Shown one piece after another: positions 1 to 10,993 of a DNA stretch of 64,000 bases. Origin of the DNA: Corticium candelabrum. Taxonomy: Eukaryota; Porifera; Homoscleromorpha; Homosclerophorida; Plakinidae. The DNA is taken from NCBI RefSeq assembly GCF_963422355.1, contig NC_085094.1, positions 642,501-706,500 on the forward strand, in the 5' to 3' direction. The position numbers were made by a program, and so were the translations under genes. A model generated the notes under the pieces. It did not search any database, was not told the DNA's origin, and was given only the letters and a program-made list of their open reading frames with translations. Each line of letters begins with the position of its first letter. Positions within the stretch are counted from its first letter, which is position 1.

Positions 1-2889
1 AGCGAGAACGGTGCAGAAGATCAAACCTGCTATGAAAGCTAACTTCCTGGATTGCTGTTCAGTAGCCTTCAGAAAGATCAGAAATGACCCAACAGATGAA
101 ACAGGCTGGAAATTGCTGCTGCTGATACCACGTATGGTATTACAACCGCTTACAAGGGGCGGAAAAGCAAAACTATCTGTCATGCAATCCATGTATAAGC
201 AGTTCCGTAACTTCCAATGGGAGGACTTACTGTCTAGCGGTAAAGAAGACACGAAGAAAGGGAATGCTAAAGCTAACTCCAGAGATCACGTCAAGAGAGC
301 TGCCCTAAGTCTGGTCCGATGTGGTGAACTTTCAAGAGCTGCTCGTGTTCTTACAAGCTCAGGATTAGCTCCAGCTACTCCAGATACAGCTCACAAGCTT
401 GCTGAGAAGCATCCTATCCGGGTGTTTGACATTCCGGACATGCCATCTCCGGACATGCCATCGCCTGCTATGCATATCAGTTTGTCAAAACAACATATGT
501 TTAATTCCATCAAGAAATCACCAAGAGGCTCAGGGTGTGGCCCATCAGGATGGCGATATGAACACCTAAAAGTTATTGCTTCCGACACAATTTCTGCTGA
601 ACAGTTGCATTTTGCTTTTTCTTGTATTGCCAATGGATCAGTCCCTGTTTCAATTGCCAGGTTGTTGTCCTCAGCACGGCTGATTGCTTTGCCCAAAGCC
701 TCAGGAGACGTTCGACCAATAGCTATTGGAGAAGTGTTCAGAAGAATTACTGCAAAATGTATTTGTGCACAGATGAAAAGTGAATTTTCGAATTTCTTTT
801 CTCCTCTGCAGCATGGAGTGTCAACAGAGGGAGGAACAGATCTTCTTTTACACCATATCCAGCTTCTACTAGAAGCCAACAATGACTGGATTGTTCTGAA
901 GACTGATGCTAAAAATGCCTTTAATTCAATCCACCGCTCCCATTTGCTGCAACAAGTGATGAAATCTTTTCCTATCTTGACAAATCATGTCATGCAAATG
1001 TATTCTGGGTTTGGTCCTCTGGTCTTCCTACAGAACAACGTCCCTGTTATTTTGTCATCTCAAGAAGGCATCCATCAGGGAGATCCTCTAGGACCAGTTC
1101 TGTTTTCTTTAGGCATACAACAAACCCTGGTTGATTTGCAAAGCAATTTCCAAGCAATAAGAGTGCTAGCTTATCTTGATGATGTTTTCTTAGTTGGACC
1201 AGCAAAACATGTCCTTGATGCTTTTTCCACTCTTCAACCTGAATTTTTCAAAATAGGATTGGAAATACAGGAAACAAAATGTGAAATATACTGTTCATAC
1301 GACAAAGAAGACACCTTCTCTTCTGAATATACCATACCTGTTTCGAGTGAAGGCATTGTGATACTAGGAACAGCAATTGGGAAACGTGAATATGTTGCAC
1401 GAGCATGTTCCACTATTGCAGAAAAAGGGAATGATCTTTGTAGACAGCTTGTCGACTTGGATAATGTGCAAGCATCCATGTTGCTTCTTAGATACTGTCA
1501 TACCACACGGCTAAATCACTTAGCAAGAGGAACGTGTCCAGAAACACTGGCACAGGCAGCTACTATCCACGACAAGCAAACAAAATCTACCTTCTCTTGT
1601 TTGCTGGGAAATGTTGACATCACTGGAAATATGTGGAAGCAAGCAACATTGCCAGTAAGACTAGGAGGTTTTGGTATGACTTCCCTAAACAAAGTGGCAC
1701 CCTTTGCTTTTGTTGCCAGCTGGGCACATTCTCTTAAGCTATTGCCTGATCGCTTTCCTGCTCTTCAAGATCAAGTCAACTCTTTAGTGACATCATCTAA
1801 TCATGCGAGTGATATTGGGCTAACTTTAGAACACCATCTCAAAGATATTTCAACGTTGTCGGATTTGTTGCCTAACACAAAAAAGTTGCAACATCGTCTA
1901 ACAACAGAATTTGTACAATCGAAAGCAGATCAGTTGATTGAAACTGGTTCTAACCGAGATGCAGCACGATTGCGTTCAATTAGAGGTAAAGGAGCAGGAG
2001 CATGGTTAGATTCCATTCCATCTTCAGAGAAGTTTGCACTTTCATCTGGCAATTTTGTCTTGGCGGCTTCTCTCAGATTGGGTCTACCTTTGTCTTTACC
2101 ACCTTGGGTCACTAAATGTGAATGTGGAAAGTCACTAGATGTGGAAGGGTACCATTTACTAACATGCAAAATGGGTGGAGGCCCAGTTTGGTCTCACAAT
2201 TCTGTTGTTTTGTGCTGGTCTGAATGCATGAGCAGTCTACAATGCCAGCATCAAATTGAACCAAAAGATAGATATACAACATCCAACAATAGAGCAGACA
2301 TTGTTGTGTTTGACTCAACATGTGGGGGAAATGTCGAGCTTGATGTGGCCCTTGCTCACCCCTGGAGCCAGGACATTCTGCGAAGTGCAGCAACTACGGA
2401 TGGAGCTGCAGCAAGAAGAAGAGAAGACATCAAACATAACAAATATTCTCAAGAGCAGTTGCCTGGAGGGTACACTCCTACCCTTATTCCACTAGTTTTC
2501 GAGCACTTTGGTGGGTGGGGAGAAGAAGCATCAACGTTCCTCAATAAACTTTCCAAACTATATAGAGATGAAGAAGGAAGAAACAATCCCTCAGATTTTA
2601 AAACACATTGGAGAAGACGCTTGTCAGTACAACTTCAGCGTTGCAATGCCTCGGTGTTGGCTAGAAAGATGATCAGAGTAACATATGGACAGAATACTGA
2701 CCAGAGTTTAGATGTTGTTCAACTTTCAATTCAGTAAACTAAATTTCGGTTTGTAGGCTTCGTAGGGGAGCTTTTTAATGCTAATTGTTATTTGTGTAAT
2801 TGTAATTGTAGTTGTGACACTTGTTGTTCATTAGCTGTTACTTTAGTTTCACCTGTATTAGCTTTGATGTATAAAAATATATGAAAATT
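1..2889 (+). mobile_element. REL-type non-LTR retrotransposon, 3' part with 3' UTR
   Basis: The element comprises the reverse transcriptase/endonuclease ORF plus an AT-rich 3' UTR of about 150 bases (2738-2889). There is no poly(A) tail: the UTR runs straight into a GACA/CA microsatellite. The 5' end is outside the window. It lies beyond the 3' end of the DOMON gene and on the opposite strand. Confidence 0.75.
2..2737 (+). CDS. Reverse transcriptase with C-terminal restriction-like endonuclease (non-LTR retrotransposon ORF, 5' cut by window)
   Basis: The frame is open from the window edge; the first in-frame ATG is at 32, so the true N-terminus probably lies outside. Reverse transcriptase motifs are clear: motif A with TDAKNAFN (about residue 297), motif B HQGDPLGPVLFS, and the catalytic YLDD box (about residue 388). 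The C-terminus has a C-x-C...H-x4-C cluster (CECG...YHLLTC, about residue 702) followed by a PD-(D/E)xK-like core (RADIVVF, then ELDVALAHPW, about residues 760-785). That layout belongs to the R2/CRE/NeSL-type retrotransposons, which nick the target with a restriction-like endonuclease and copy RNA onto the nick. I see no frameshift or internal stop in over 900 codons, so this copy may be recent or active. The clade is inferred from layout only. Confidence 0.85.
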   Translation, partial: ARTVQKIKPAMKANFLDCCSVAFRKIRNDPTDETGWKLLLLIPRMVLQPLTRGGKAKLSVMQSMYKQFRNFQWEDLLSSGKEDTKKGNAKANSRDHVKRAALSLVRCGELSRAARVLTSSGLAPATPDTAHKLAEKHPIRVFDIPDMPSPDMPSPAMHISLSKQHMFNSIKKSPRGSGCGPSGWRYEHLKVIASDTISAEQLHFAFSCIANGSVPVSIARLLSSARLIALPKASGDVRPIAIGEVFRRITAKCICAQMKSEFSNFFSPLQHGVSTEGGTDLLLHHIQLLLEANNDWIVLKTDAKNAFNSIHRSHLLQQVMKSFPILTNHVMQMYSGFGPLVFLQNNVPVILSSQEGIHQGDPLGPVLFSLGIQQTLVDLQSNFQAIRVLAYLDDVFLVGPAKHVLDAFSTLQPEFFKIGLEIQETKCEIYCSYDKEDTFSSEYTIPVSSEGIVILGTAIGKREYVARACSTIAEKGNDLCRQLVDLDNVQASMLLLRYCHTTRLNHLARGTCPETLAQAATIHDKQTKSTFSCLLGNVDITGNMWKQATLPVRLGGFGMTSLNKVAPFAFVASWAHSLKLLPDRFPALQDQVNSLVTSSNHASDIGLTLEHHLKDISTLSDLLPNTKKLQHRLTTEFVQSKADQLIETGSNRDAARLRSIRGKGAGAWLDSIPSSEKFALSSGNFVLAASLRLGLPLSLPPWVTKCECGKSLDVEGYHLLTCKMGGGPVWSHNSVVLCWSECMSSLQCQHQIEPKDRYTTSNNRADIVVFDSTCGGNVELDVALAHPWSQDILRSAATTDGAAARRREDIKHNKYSQEQLPGGYTPTLIPLVFEHFGGWGEEASTFLNKLSKLYRDEEGRNNPSDFKTHWRRRLSVQLQRCNASVLARKMIRVTYGQNTDQSLDVVQLSIQ

Positions 2890-3123
2890 TGACTGACAGA
2901 CAGACACACAGGCACACAGACAGACAGACACACAGACGACACACAGACACACAGACGACACACAGACACAGAGACACACAGACGACACACAGACACAAAG
3001 ACACACAGACACACAGACGACACACAGACACACAGACACATAGACGACACACAGACACAAAGACGACACACAGACACACAGACGACACACAGACACAGAC
3101 ACACACACACACACACACACACA

Positions 3124-3160
<37 letters not shown>

Positions 3161-3167
3161 ACACACA

Positions 3168-3203
<36 letters not shown>

Positions 3204-3237
3204 GACAGACACACACACAGACACACACACACAGACA

Positions 3238-3283
<46 letters not shown>

Positions 3284-3346
3284 ACACACACACACAGACA
3301 CACACACACACACACACAGACACACACACACACACACACACACACT
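2890..3346. repeat. Compound GACA / ACAGACGAC / (CA)n microsatellite
   Basis: About 457 bases of plus-strand CA-rich simple repeat. It begins as GACAGACA and ACACAGACGAC units and becomes nearly pure (AC)n. It starts exactly where the retrotransposon 3' UTR ends. The long Cys-Val or Thr-His reading frames across it are artefacts. Confidence 0.95.
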
Positions 3347-4027
3347 TGATGGAGAGCCATATAGGACCACGCCCAATTTTTGGTTGTGCGACCCAAATTA
3401 GAAGCCTTGCTATGCTCAGCAACTACTGCGAAGTAAATTTCTGTCAAGAAGACAGTTAGTAGTACACTATACTACACACACGTGACAGTGTCACACATGT
3501 GTCACTTCCTGGGACTCTGAGGAAATATATCTGCGAATTTTATTTGTGTGCTCCGCGATTTCTTTGCAGAATTATCGTAATTGCAGAAACAATTATTCGG
3601 TTATACGGTATACCGTAAAAAGGCAGTGAAAAATGAATATTGGATGGATTGTTACATATTCTGTGATTTAACTGATCGAGCCCCCTCATATGGAATGTTT
3701 GATATGCCCATGAGTGCCATATCAGAGTTGGCAGTTGACAGTTGCACTCACTAAAAGTTAGTTGATTTGTTTTTTGTGTTGCTGTGGAAAGGCATGATTC
3801 CAAACCATGCAGTCTCCATACCTTATAGCAAACACCACCACCCTTGACGCCTCTGCTGCTGATGCTAATTGCACAAGATAATGATTTGTTTCTCGTAAAA
3901 CAATGCTTCTAACTATTACAGTAGCAGCAGCAGTCACCCACCGCCTTCAACAGATGCGTATATTCAAACTGTTTACATGACTTCATGCACCACACCTTCA
4001 ACACAAACTTGAAAGAGACGCTAACCA
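3347..4027. other. Intergenic stretch, no gene seen
   Basis: This lies between the microsatellite and the 3' end of the DOMON gene. It contains a short palindromic patch near 3473-3505 (GTGACAGTGTCACACATG) and, at about 3530-3610, a diverged relative of the right end of the MITE at 6932-7160 (shared motif TTTCTTTGCAGAATT). No credible coding region was found. Confidence 0.5.
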
Positions 4028-4173
4028 TTACAGAAGAAATGTGTAAAAAAACAGAGACATTGCTGTTATGACAACCACAACAGATGATGAAACAGAAGTG
4101 GATAATGAAACATCAGTAGTAGATGGTGAGGCTGACTCAGTAGGTGACTCAGTAGGTGATGAGCACACAGGGT
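4028..4173 (-). other. Terminal exon: Ser/Thr stalk and GPI-anchor signal
   Basis: The acceptor TTGTTCAACAG is followed by 48 in-frame residues rich in Ser and Thr (SSPTESPTESASPSTTD) and then SSSVVVVITAMSLFFYTFLL and a stop. There is no basic cytoplasmic tail, which favours a GPI signal over a plain membrane anchor; the Ser run just before the hydrophobic block is the likely cleavage (omega) site. The exon joins the previous one in phase. Confidence 0.7.
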
Positions 4174-7100
4174 CTGTTGAACAAATTTGCAACAAATTAA
4201 CCACACCAACTAATACCTACCGGAGTCATCTTTACCAGTAAGAGTGCATTGTGTAGGATCAATTCTAGAATCCGAAAAAAATCTTCTTGTCTCATGGTAG
4301 CTAATTTCATTCGTGGCTGGATTAGCTACATTACTCCATGCAAACAAGAAAAACAGAGCTTCATTAATTGCCAAATCTTCAGAGTCAGTTGTTTGTACTG
4401 TACGAGAAAACCCAACCACAACTTTGTTTCCATCAGTGAAACCACACTGGTCATTAATTTGAGAGCCATCATCATCTTCCACAGGCATAATGTGGCCAGT
4501 GGCATAGCGATCTTGAACCTTGGCTTTGCCATCATGAACAAACCCAGTTATAATGTCAGAATTAGCCATGAACTTGTCATTCGAAAATCCAACGGCCACA
4601 TATCTCTCACTGCCATCAGTAGTAGATAGTTCAAAAAATATTTTATCTTCATTACTCCCATAGTAACCCCAGCGAGCAGAGTAGCAAACACCGCCTCCAT
4701 CATCACATGGACGTTGAATTGTACAGTTACTATTGCTTACAACAGGCCTAGGATTAAGCAAGTTGTCACTCCACTGACCTCTGTTTACTCCATGGTACTT
4801 TAGTTCAAGAGGTTGATAAAAGTCTGTGACAAGATCTGATTCATAACCAGCAGCAGCAGGCGGAATAGTAGGATTGTATTGTCCAATAATTTGACCATGA
4901 GCCCAAAGAAGAATCTGTGAGCGATTAGTAATGTTATGGTCAAACTTATCAACTAAATGACAATACAAGTTGCACTTAGTTTGGTTTCTGATATAAACCA
5001 GTAGACGTGTCACTTACCAGATCTTCTTGGTTTGATAAAACCAACAAGCATCACACCATCTTTATATTCACCAAATGCACCAAGCAGATCATCAGTACCA
5101 CCATACCACTCGTCTTCTTGAGGTGTTGATCGGTCTCTTGTGTAATGGTCCAGAATACGATACTGATTGCCTTTCACCTTGGCAATAACTATGTCTGCAC
5201 AATCCATAGGATGCATGCCAGTGCCCTCTCCTTCTCCTTCTCCTTCTCCTTCTCCTTCTCCTTCTCCTTCTTCTCCTTCTCCTTCTCCTTTTCCCTTTCC
5301 TTCTCCTTCTCCTTCTCCTTCTCCTTCACTGGTTCCTCCCCATGCACTAACTACAACAGTTTAATTAAATGCAGTTTTATCAACTGCATTGCAAGCAACA
5401 TGTGCAGCTAGAAACCATACCGTTTGCTGGATGATATCCAGGAGAACTGGCCTGGCAACTCATATCCAAGTCTAAACAATGAAGTTGCTTAGTAAATTAA
5501 TTTGTTCATGTCAATAACAAAACTGGACTTCAAGTACCGAACAAGCTCTTATATATGATACATGTTTCAAAGTTGCATCAAAAAGGCATGAATAATAATT
5601 ATTATTATCATATACGGTGATAGCGTGCTGTAAAATGTAGTGGTAAACTATGCTTATAACAATTAGAATGTTTATAATTTAAAATTTGTATAATTTGAAA
5701 TTAAACAAATGACTTGTGGCTTTCAAAATAGCAGAATCTAGTGTGCTTAGATCTCACTGCTATATCTTTTTATTAGGTATCTCTTCTAATGCAAGCACAA
5801 TAAGTGTTCTAATTCTTTCAACCATATTTCATGATCAATAACGTTGCCTTTACTGCCTTCCATTGTAATATTGCAGTTTACATTGATACATGCATGTATT
5901 GGCAATGTTTCAAACTTTTATACCAAAATTGCAAATATGACCAATATTAGGGACACTTGCTTAGCCCAAACATTGATTTGGCTAACTCTAAAAGTTATAA
6001 AATTCTAAAAGCTCTCTGTGAGCAATCATAATAAAACTCTTGCAGTCCAAGTTCTCATAGTAAGAAATGGATGGATGAGAAACTTGATTAGAGCACTGGC
6101 GTTGGATAAATATGCTGAAGTTCTCTTGTTATTAAAAATATTGTCTGCTGTATACAAAACTGTTGAATATGATTTCTTTAATCTGCTCAATGCATGCCTC
6201 AATCGCAGCCCCTAACTATGTTACCGTTAGGGCGCGTTTCCACTAGCGCTTAAACCGGTTTAGCAAGTGGTTTTAAGCTAAACTGGTTTAAGAATTGACT
6301 TGTTTCCACCTACACTAAACCAGCTATATTTTAAACCTAAACCGCTTTCTTAAACCTACTTCAAAGTAGGTTTAGCAAAGCGGTTTAGGTTTAACTGTCA
6401 CATGACAGTAACACGCTTGTTTAGATGGCTACTGACTATTTTGCTCGAATAAGATTGCCTTAGAAGATAAAGGACCTTTAACTAGGGCAAAGAAATCAGC
6501 AGCTATGAAAAGAGAGAAGATGGTGTCCTTGATCATTGTCATGCAAATTCCTACTAGCAGATGCTGAATCAGTGAAAACCAACAGTTGCTCTGACTCCAT
6601 CACAGAGCAGCCCAATATAATACTTCAAAATAAGGCGTTCCTAGACGGTTTCTTTTGCACATCCCGGATGTGCAAGTTTCTAATGGAAACAGTCGCTTTC
6701 TTGAATTGGTTTAGTTTTTAAACGCGTTTAAGCTAAACTAGTTTAAGGTGCAGCTAGTGGAAACACGGCCTTATTGATCTAAAAAGACATACTTCTCAAT
6801 TCTTAATTTGCTAGATGAATATAGAACTAAGCATTTCTTACTAAGGTAAGGACATAACTGTTTATAATCAAAACCAAATAGATTATGAATAAACAAAATA
6901 AGTTGCACAATAAGATGCAAACAAATAAATTACGTATAACCGGTTATTTCTGCAGTCTTAAATTACTGTGATTTGAGAATCTAAACAGAAGTTTTAATTA
7001 CTGTGAATGAAATTTCTGCATTTCAACCAGGCATACAGTACTGGTACACATGTGTACATGTGTCGGCAAAGCGACTGCCTGGAAATCCGAGGATAGGCCT

Positions 7101-7473
7101 AAATATCTGTGCTCCTTGATTTCTTCGCAGAATTCGTAGAAATAGCCGGTTATACAGTAGTAAACAAGCAAGAAATAAAAAACCCAACAAAAAGTGAATA
7201 ACTAAACACACTTGAACAGCAGTTGAATAATACAGATATTTCATTCAGTAAATTTTAATTAATTGTCCCACTGCCAGTTTGTAGTTAATTCTACTATTCT
7301 CTTAATCATAGAAGGTTCACACTACAATGTCATTCAATAATGCAACTTCATTTGCCTTACCAGAATCTTTAAATCCAAATCCAAGCCATTGAGGTTGTTG
7401 AGTTGTTTTGTATTTGATATAGATTTTGACTGACTCACCATTCTGCAAAAAAGCTACAAGTTCAATAACAAAG

Positions 7474-7549
<76 letters not shown>

Positions 7550-9624
7550 TACATTGATTGTATTATAGCATATCTCAACGTCTTCTTTTGGAGAATGATA
7601 ACCTTCACAGTCAGCTGCTTTAAAGTTTGGAACAGCTCGTAGAGATGAATCTTACAAGAACAGAAACAGTTTAGCTTTAATTTCGAGTGCAAATTGTAGC
7701 AGTGTCATTAACATACCTTTTTCACATTTTGTGCCTGTCCAGCCCACATTACAGAAGCACTGATGAGCAGGAGGATTACTGCTTTGGAGGGCAGTGCACT
7801 TTCCTTTCAAAGTACCACCGCAATGGTCATCTGTCCGGCATTGATCTAAACAAACAGATCAAGTGAGATGCAATAGCAAGCAACACTAAAATAGTGTCAA
7901 TAAGTAACAATAGGCACATAGTTCTTCATTAAACACTAAAGTGCAGTAGCCCCAAACAGATTTTTGACATCATGTCCTTTTATTAAGACCACCGTAGCAA
8001 TGAGTCTGTTTGTGAGTAGTTTCATACATTCAAGCACGTATCTAACAGAGAACTTTTTCACCACGTGAATAGATAAATTGATGGATGACATTGTCGAATA
8101 CTGGCTGCATGTATACTTCAAAGGTCACCATGCAACATGCAATGGTCACCATGCAACATGCAATGGTCACCATGCACCTACAAGGACAAAATGCAGAAAA
8201 GATACTATACATGTCCATTGGTACCTTGCCATGCAATATGCAACAAAATGCAATGGTATGTTTGCAAATTGTTTTTCAGACTTCTAATCAAAATGGTAAA
8301 AGATAAACCTAATGCAACAATCCACTTGTCGACATAATTCTTTCTATTGAGACAGAAAATGTACAGTTACAGTCCCTCATTGGAATGGTCTGCTATCAGA
8401 AAATAATATTACATAGCATTTCTTCAGACAACGTGGAATGGCTATCTTGCAGCTGATTCAAACTGTTGTTATTTATTGCCACATAGCCAAAGTAACAGTA
8501 ACAAACTGTCCTTTTTCGTGCAGCATTCCCAACCTGGTACTGGGTGCAGTCACATGTATTGGACAACCTCCCAGCCGCACTGGAGGTAAAATTGCATGCA
8601 GGTCCAAGCCAGTTGTTACTTCTGGCAAGCCTGCTGGTAAAAAGTGGCTTACATCTAATAGGCTAAATGCTGATGCAAGCCCTGAACCATGCAGGCATTC
8701 AAAGCTGTTATCATACAATTTGGAGGAAGACGAGCATCATACAGACCAAGTTAGAGCAGATGCCATCTCGCTGAAGGAATTACGTTCTCTGTTATATACT
8801 TAGCTGTCTGTTTGTTTTTGAGGTGTCTATGTGTATGTGTGTTTGTATGCATATTTCTCTCATTGTGAGCGGCTGTACCTGCTGGTACGAAGTGAAATAT
8901 ATTATGTCATGCTCAACCAGATCAGTCTGGTTTGTAAAGTCTATTACAAGTACCAGAAGCAAACCCTGCTTCAGAAGTACTTAGACCATCATTATTATGT
9001 TGTTATGCCCCTCCATGATGGGCAAGTGGGGTTTTTACCCCCATCTGGGCGCCCACCAACCCGACAGGTGAGCCCAGCAGGTTGCATGTTTCTGTGTAGT
9101 CCATACCTGGATCAATGACTAGCCAATTCGATATAGATTGCAGGCATTACTGTGACCGCGAACTCGATACAGCACGCCTAGTGGATATCAACGACCACCA
9201 CGAAAGCACTGTCACTATGCCCCTCCATAATGGGCAAGTGGGGTCTTTACCCCCATCTGGGTGCCCAACAACCCAGCAGGTGAGCCCAGCAGGGTACATG
9301 TTTCCGTGTAGTCCATACCTGGATCAATGACTAGCCAATTCGATATAGATTGCAGGCATTACTGTGACCGCGAACTCGATACAGCACGCCTAGTGGATAT
9401 CAACGACCACCAGAAAAGCACTGAACGTCATCGTCAACAGACCCTTCGCCAGACTACAGAAACTCCCCAACGACTGAAACGAGTCATAGTCTCATGGATA
9501 AAGCTAGAGAAACATGAGAAAGAAAGACAGACAAGTTTCATAATTTACTATCGTCACTGGAGTTTGAACCCCCAAACCATGGAGTGGTAGCCATTGTCGC
9601 TAACCACTAAGCCACGGTGGTGAC

Positions 9625-9700
<76 letters not shown>

Positions 9701-9744
9701 TGTTAGCAGATGCCGTTTGATTGTTCAAATACACCAGTTCTCTC

Positions 9745-9782
<38 letters not shown>

Positions 9783-10945
9783 ACAAGTGCCCTTGTGGCG
9801 GCAGCTTCAACGTGGATCATGCATTAACTTGCCCCACAGGCGGGTTTCCGTCATTGAGACATAACGAAATACGTGACATTGTTGGAGGTCTTCTTGGAAA
9901 AGTTTGTAATGACGTTAAACTTGAACCGGTTTTGCAATCCCTGAATGGTGAAAGCTTTGTTGGACGAAGTACCACAACAGACAATGAAGCTCGACTAGAC
10001 ATACGAGCAAATGGCTTTTGGGGCAAAACTTTTCAAACTACCTTTTTTGATGTACGTATTTTCAATGCAAATGCTCCATCCTACAGGGACATTGCTATTA
10101 ATTCTTGTTATAAACGCCAAGAACAAGAAAAGAAGAGAAAGTACGAGCACAGGATACAACAAGTGGAACTTTCGTCTTTTACACCTATTGTCTATTCTTG
10201 CACTGGCGGTTGCAGTTCTCTTACCAATACTTTTGTCAAGAGACTTGCTTCCTTGCTGGCAAATAAAACAGGCACCACATACAATCTTACCATCAACTGG
10301 TTACGTTGCCGAATTGGGTTCGCTCTACTACGATCTTCAATCATGTGCCTACGAGGTTCTCGATCCAAGCCACCTTGTCATGAACTTGGTCAAGACTTGA
10401 ACATTAGCTTGGCTACTGCTGAAAGCGGCATGGTCAGTTAAAAGTTCTTCCAGAGTAGTACTTTCTGTTTTAAATTAGTATAGTAACTGCTACATTAGTT
10501 AGATAATTGACATATGTACGTTGTACAATTTGTTCAAATACAACACGGTTCCAAGTAGTAGTAGTAGTAGTGGTAGTAGTCCCACATTTTTGGCAGAAGA
10601 AAATAATGTGCCAAACATGTAGTATAGGTATGTTTTACTCCACCATACATGCAGACTACATATGAGAATACACATGCAGTTTGTACACAAATCCTAAATT
10701 GTTGCAGTTACAAAGTTGCTGTGATGTTAAAATATGAGCTCGTCTTGACATGTTTTATTATGAATCACCAATTACTTTATTACTATGGAGAAGCCTCTTT
10801 CAACTACCCAACTATTCAAACTTTGCACCAATTCTAAAAAGACGTCACCTCCAATCTAAGCAAAACATTCTCCAATCTCACAAGCAGATACTGTCAGTAC
10901 CCCGTTCTAAGAAACAGCTACGTATACCTTCTACTAAAATCTTGT

Positions 10946-10993
<48 letters not shown>

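Noticed and set aside
10..2737. A host gene reading of the first ORF
   Set aside because: The reverse transcriptase and endonuclease motifs show it is a transposon ORF.
2788..3447. Long Cys-Val / Thr-His reading frames on both strands
   Set aside because: They are translations of the CA/GACA microsatellite with no start context, homology or splice support.
4068..4241. 58-codon plus-strand ORF rich in Thr, Asp, Glu (MTTTTDDETEVD...)
   Set aside because: It is antisense to the last DOMON exon, whose minus-strand reading (Ser/Thr stalk and hydrophobic tail in phase) explains the composition.
5145..5411. Ser-Pro / Ser-Phe repeat ORFs on the plus strand
   Set aside because: Antisense shadows of the Gly-Glu coding repeat in the DOMON gene.
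8438..8803. 121-codon plus-strand ORF in a DOMON intron
   Set aside because: No recognisable domain; lies among repeats in an intron.
9553..9624. A functional tRNA gene
   Set aside because: A and B boxes are present but the anticodon arm is poor and the sequence continues into a dispersed repeat body, so a SINE head fits better.
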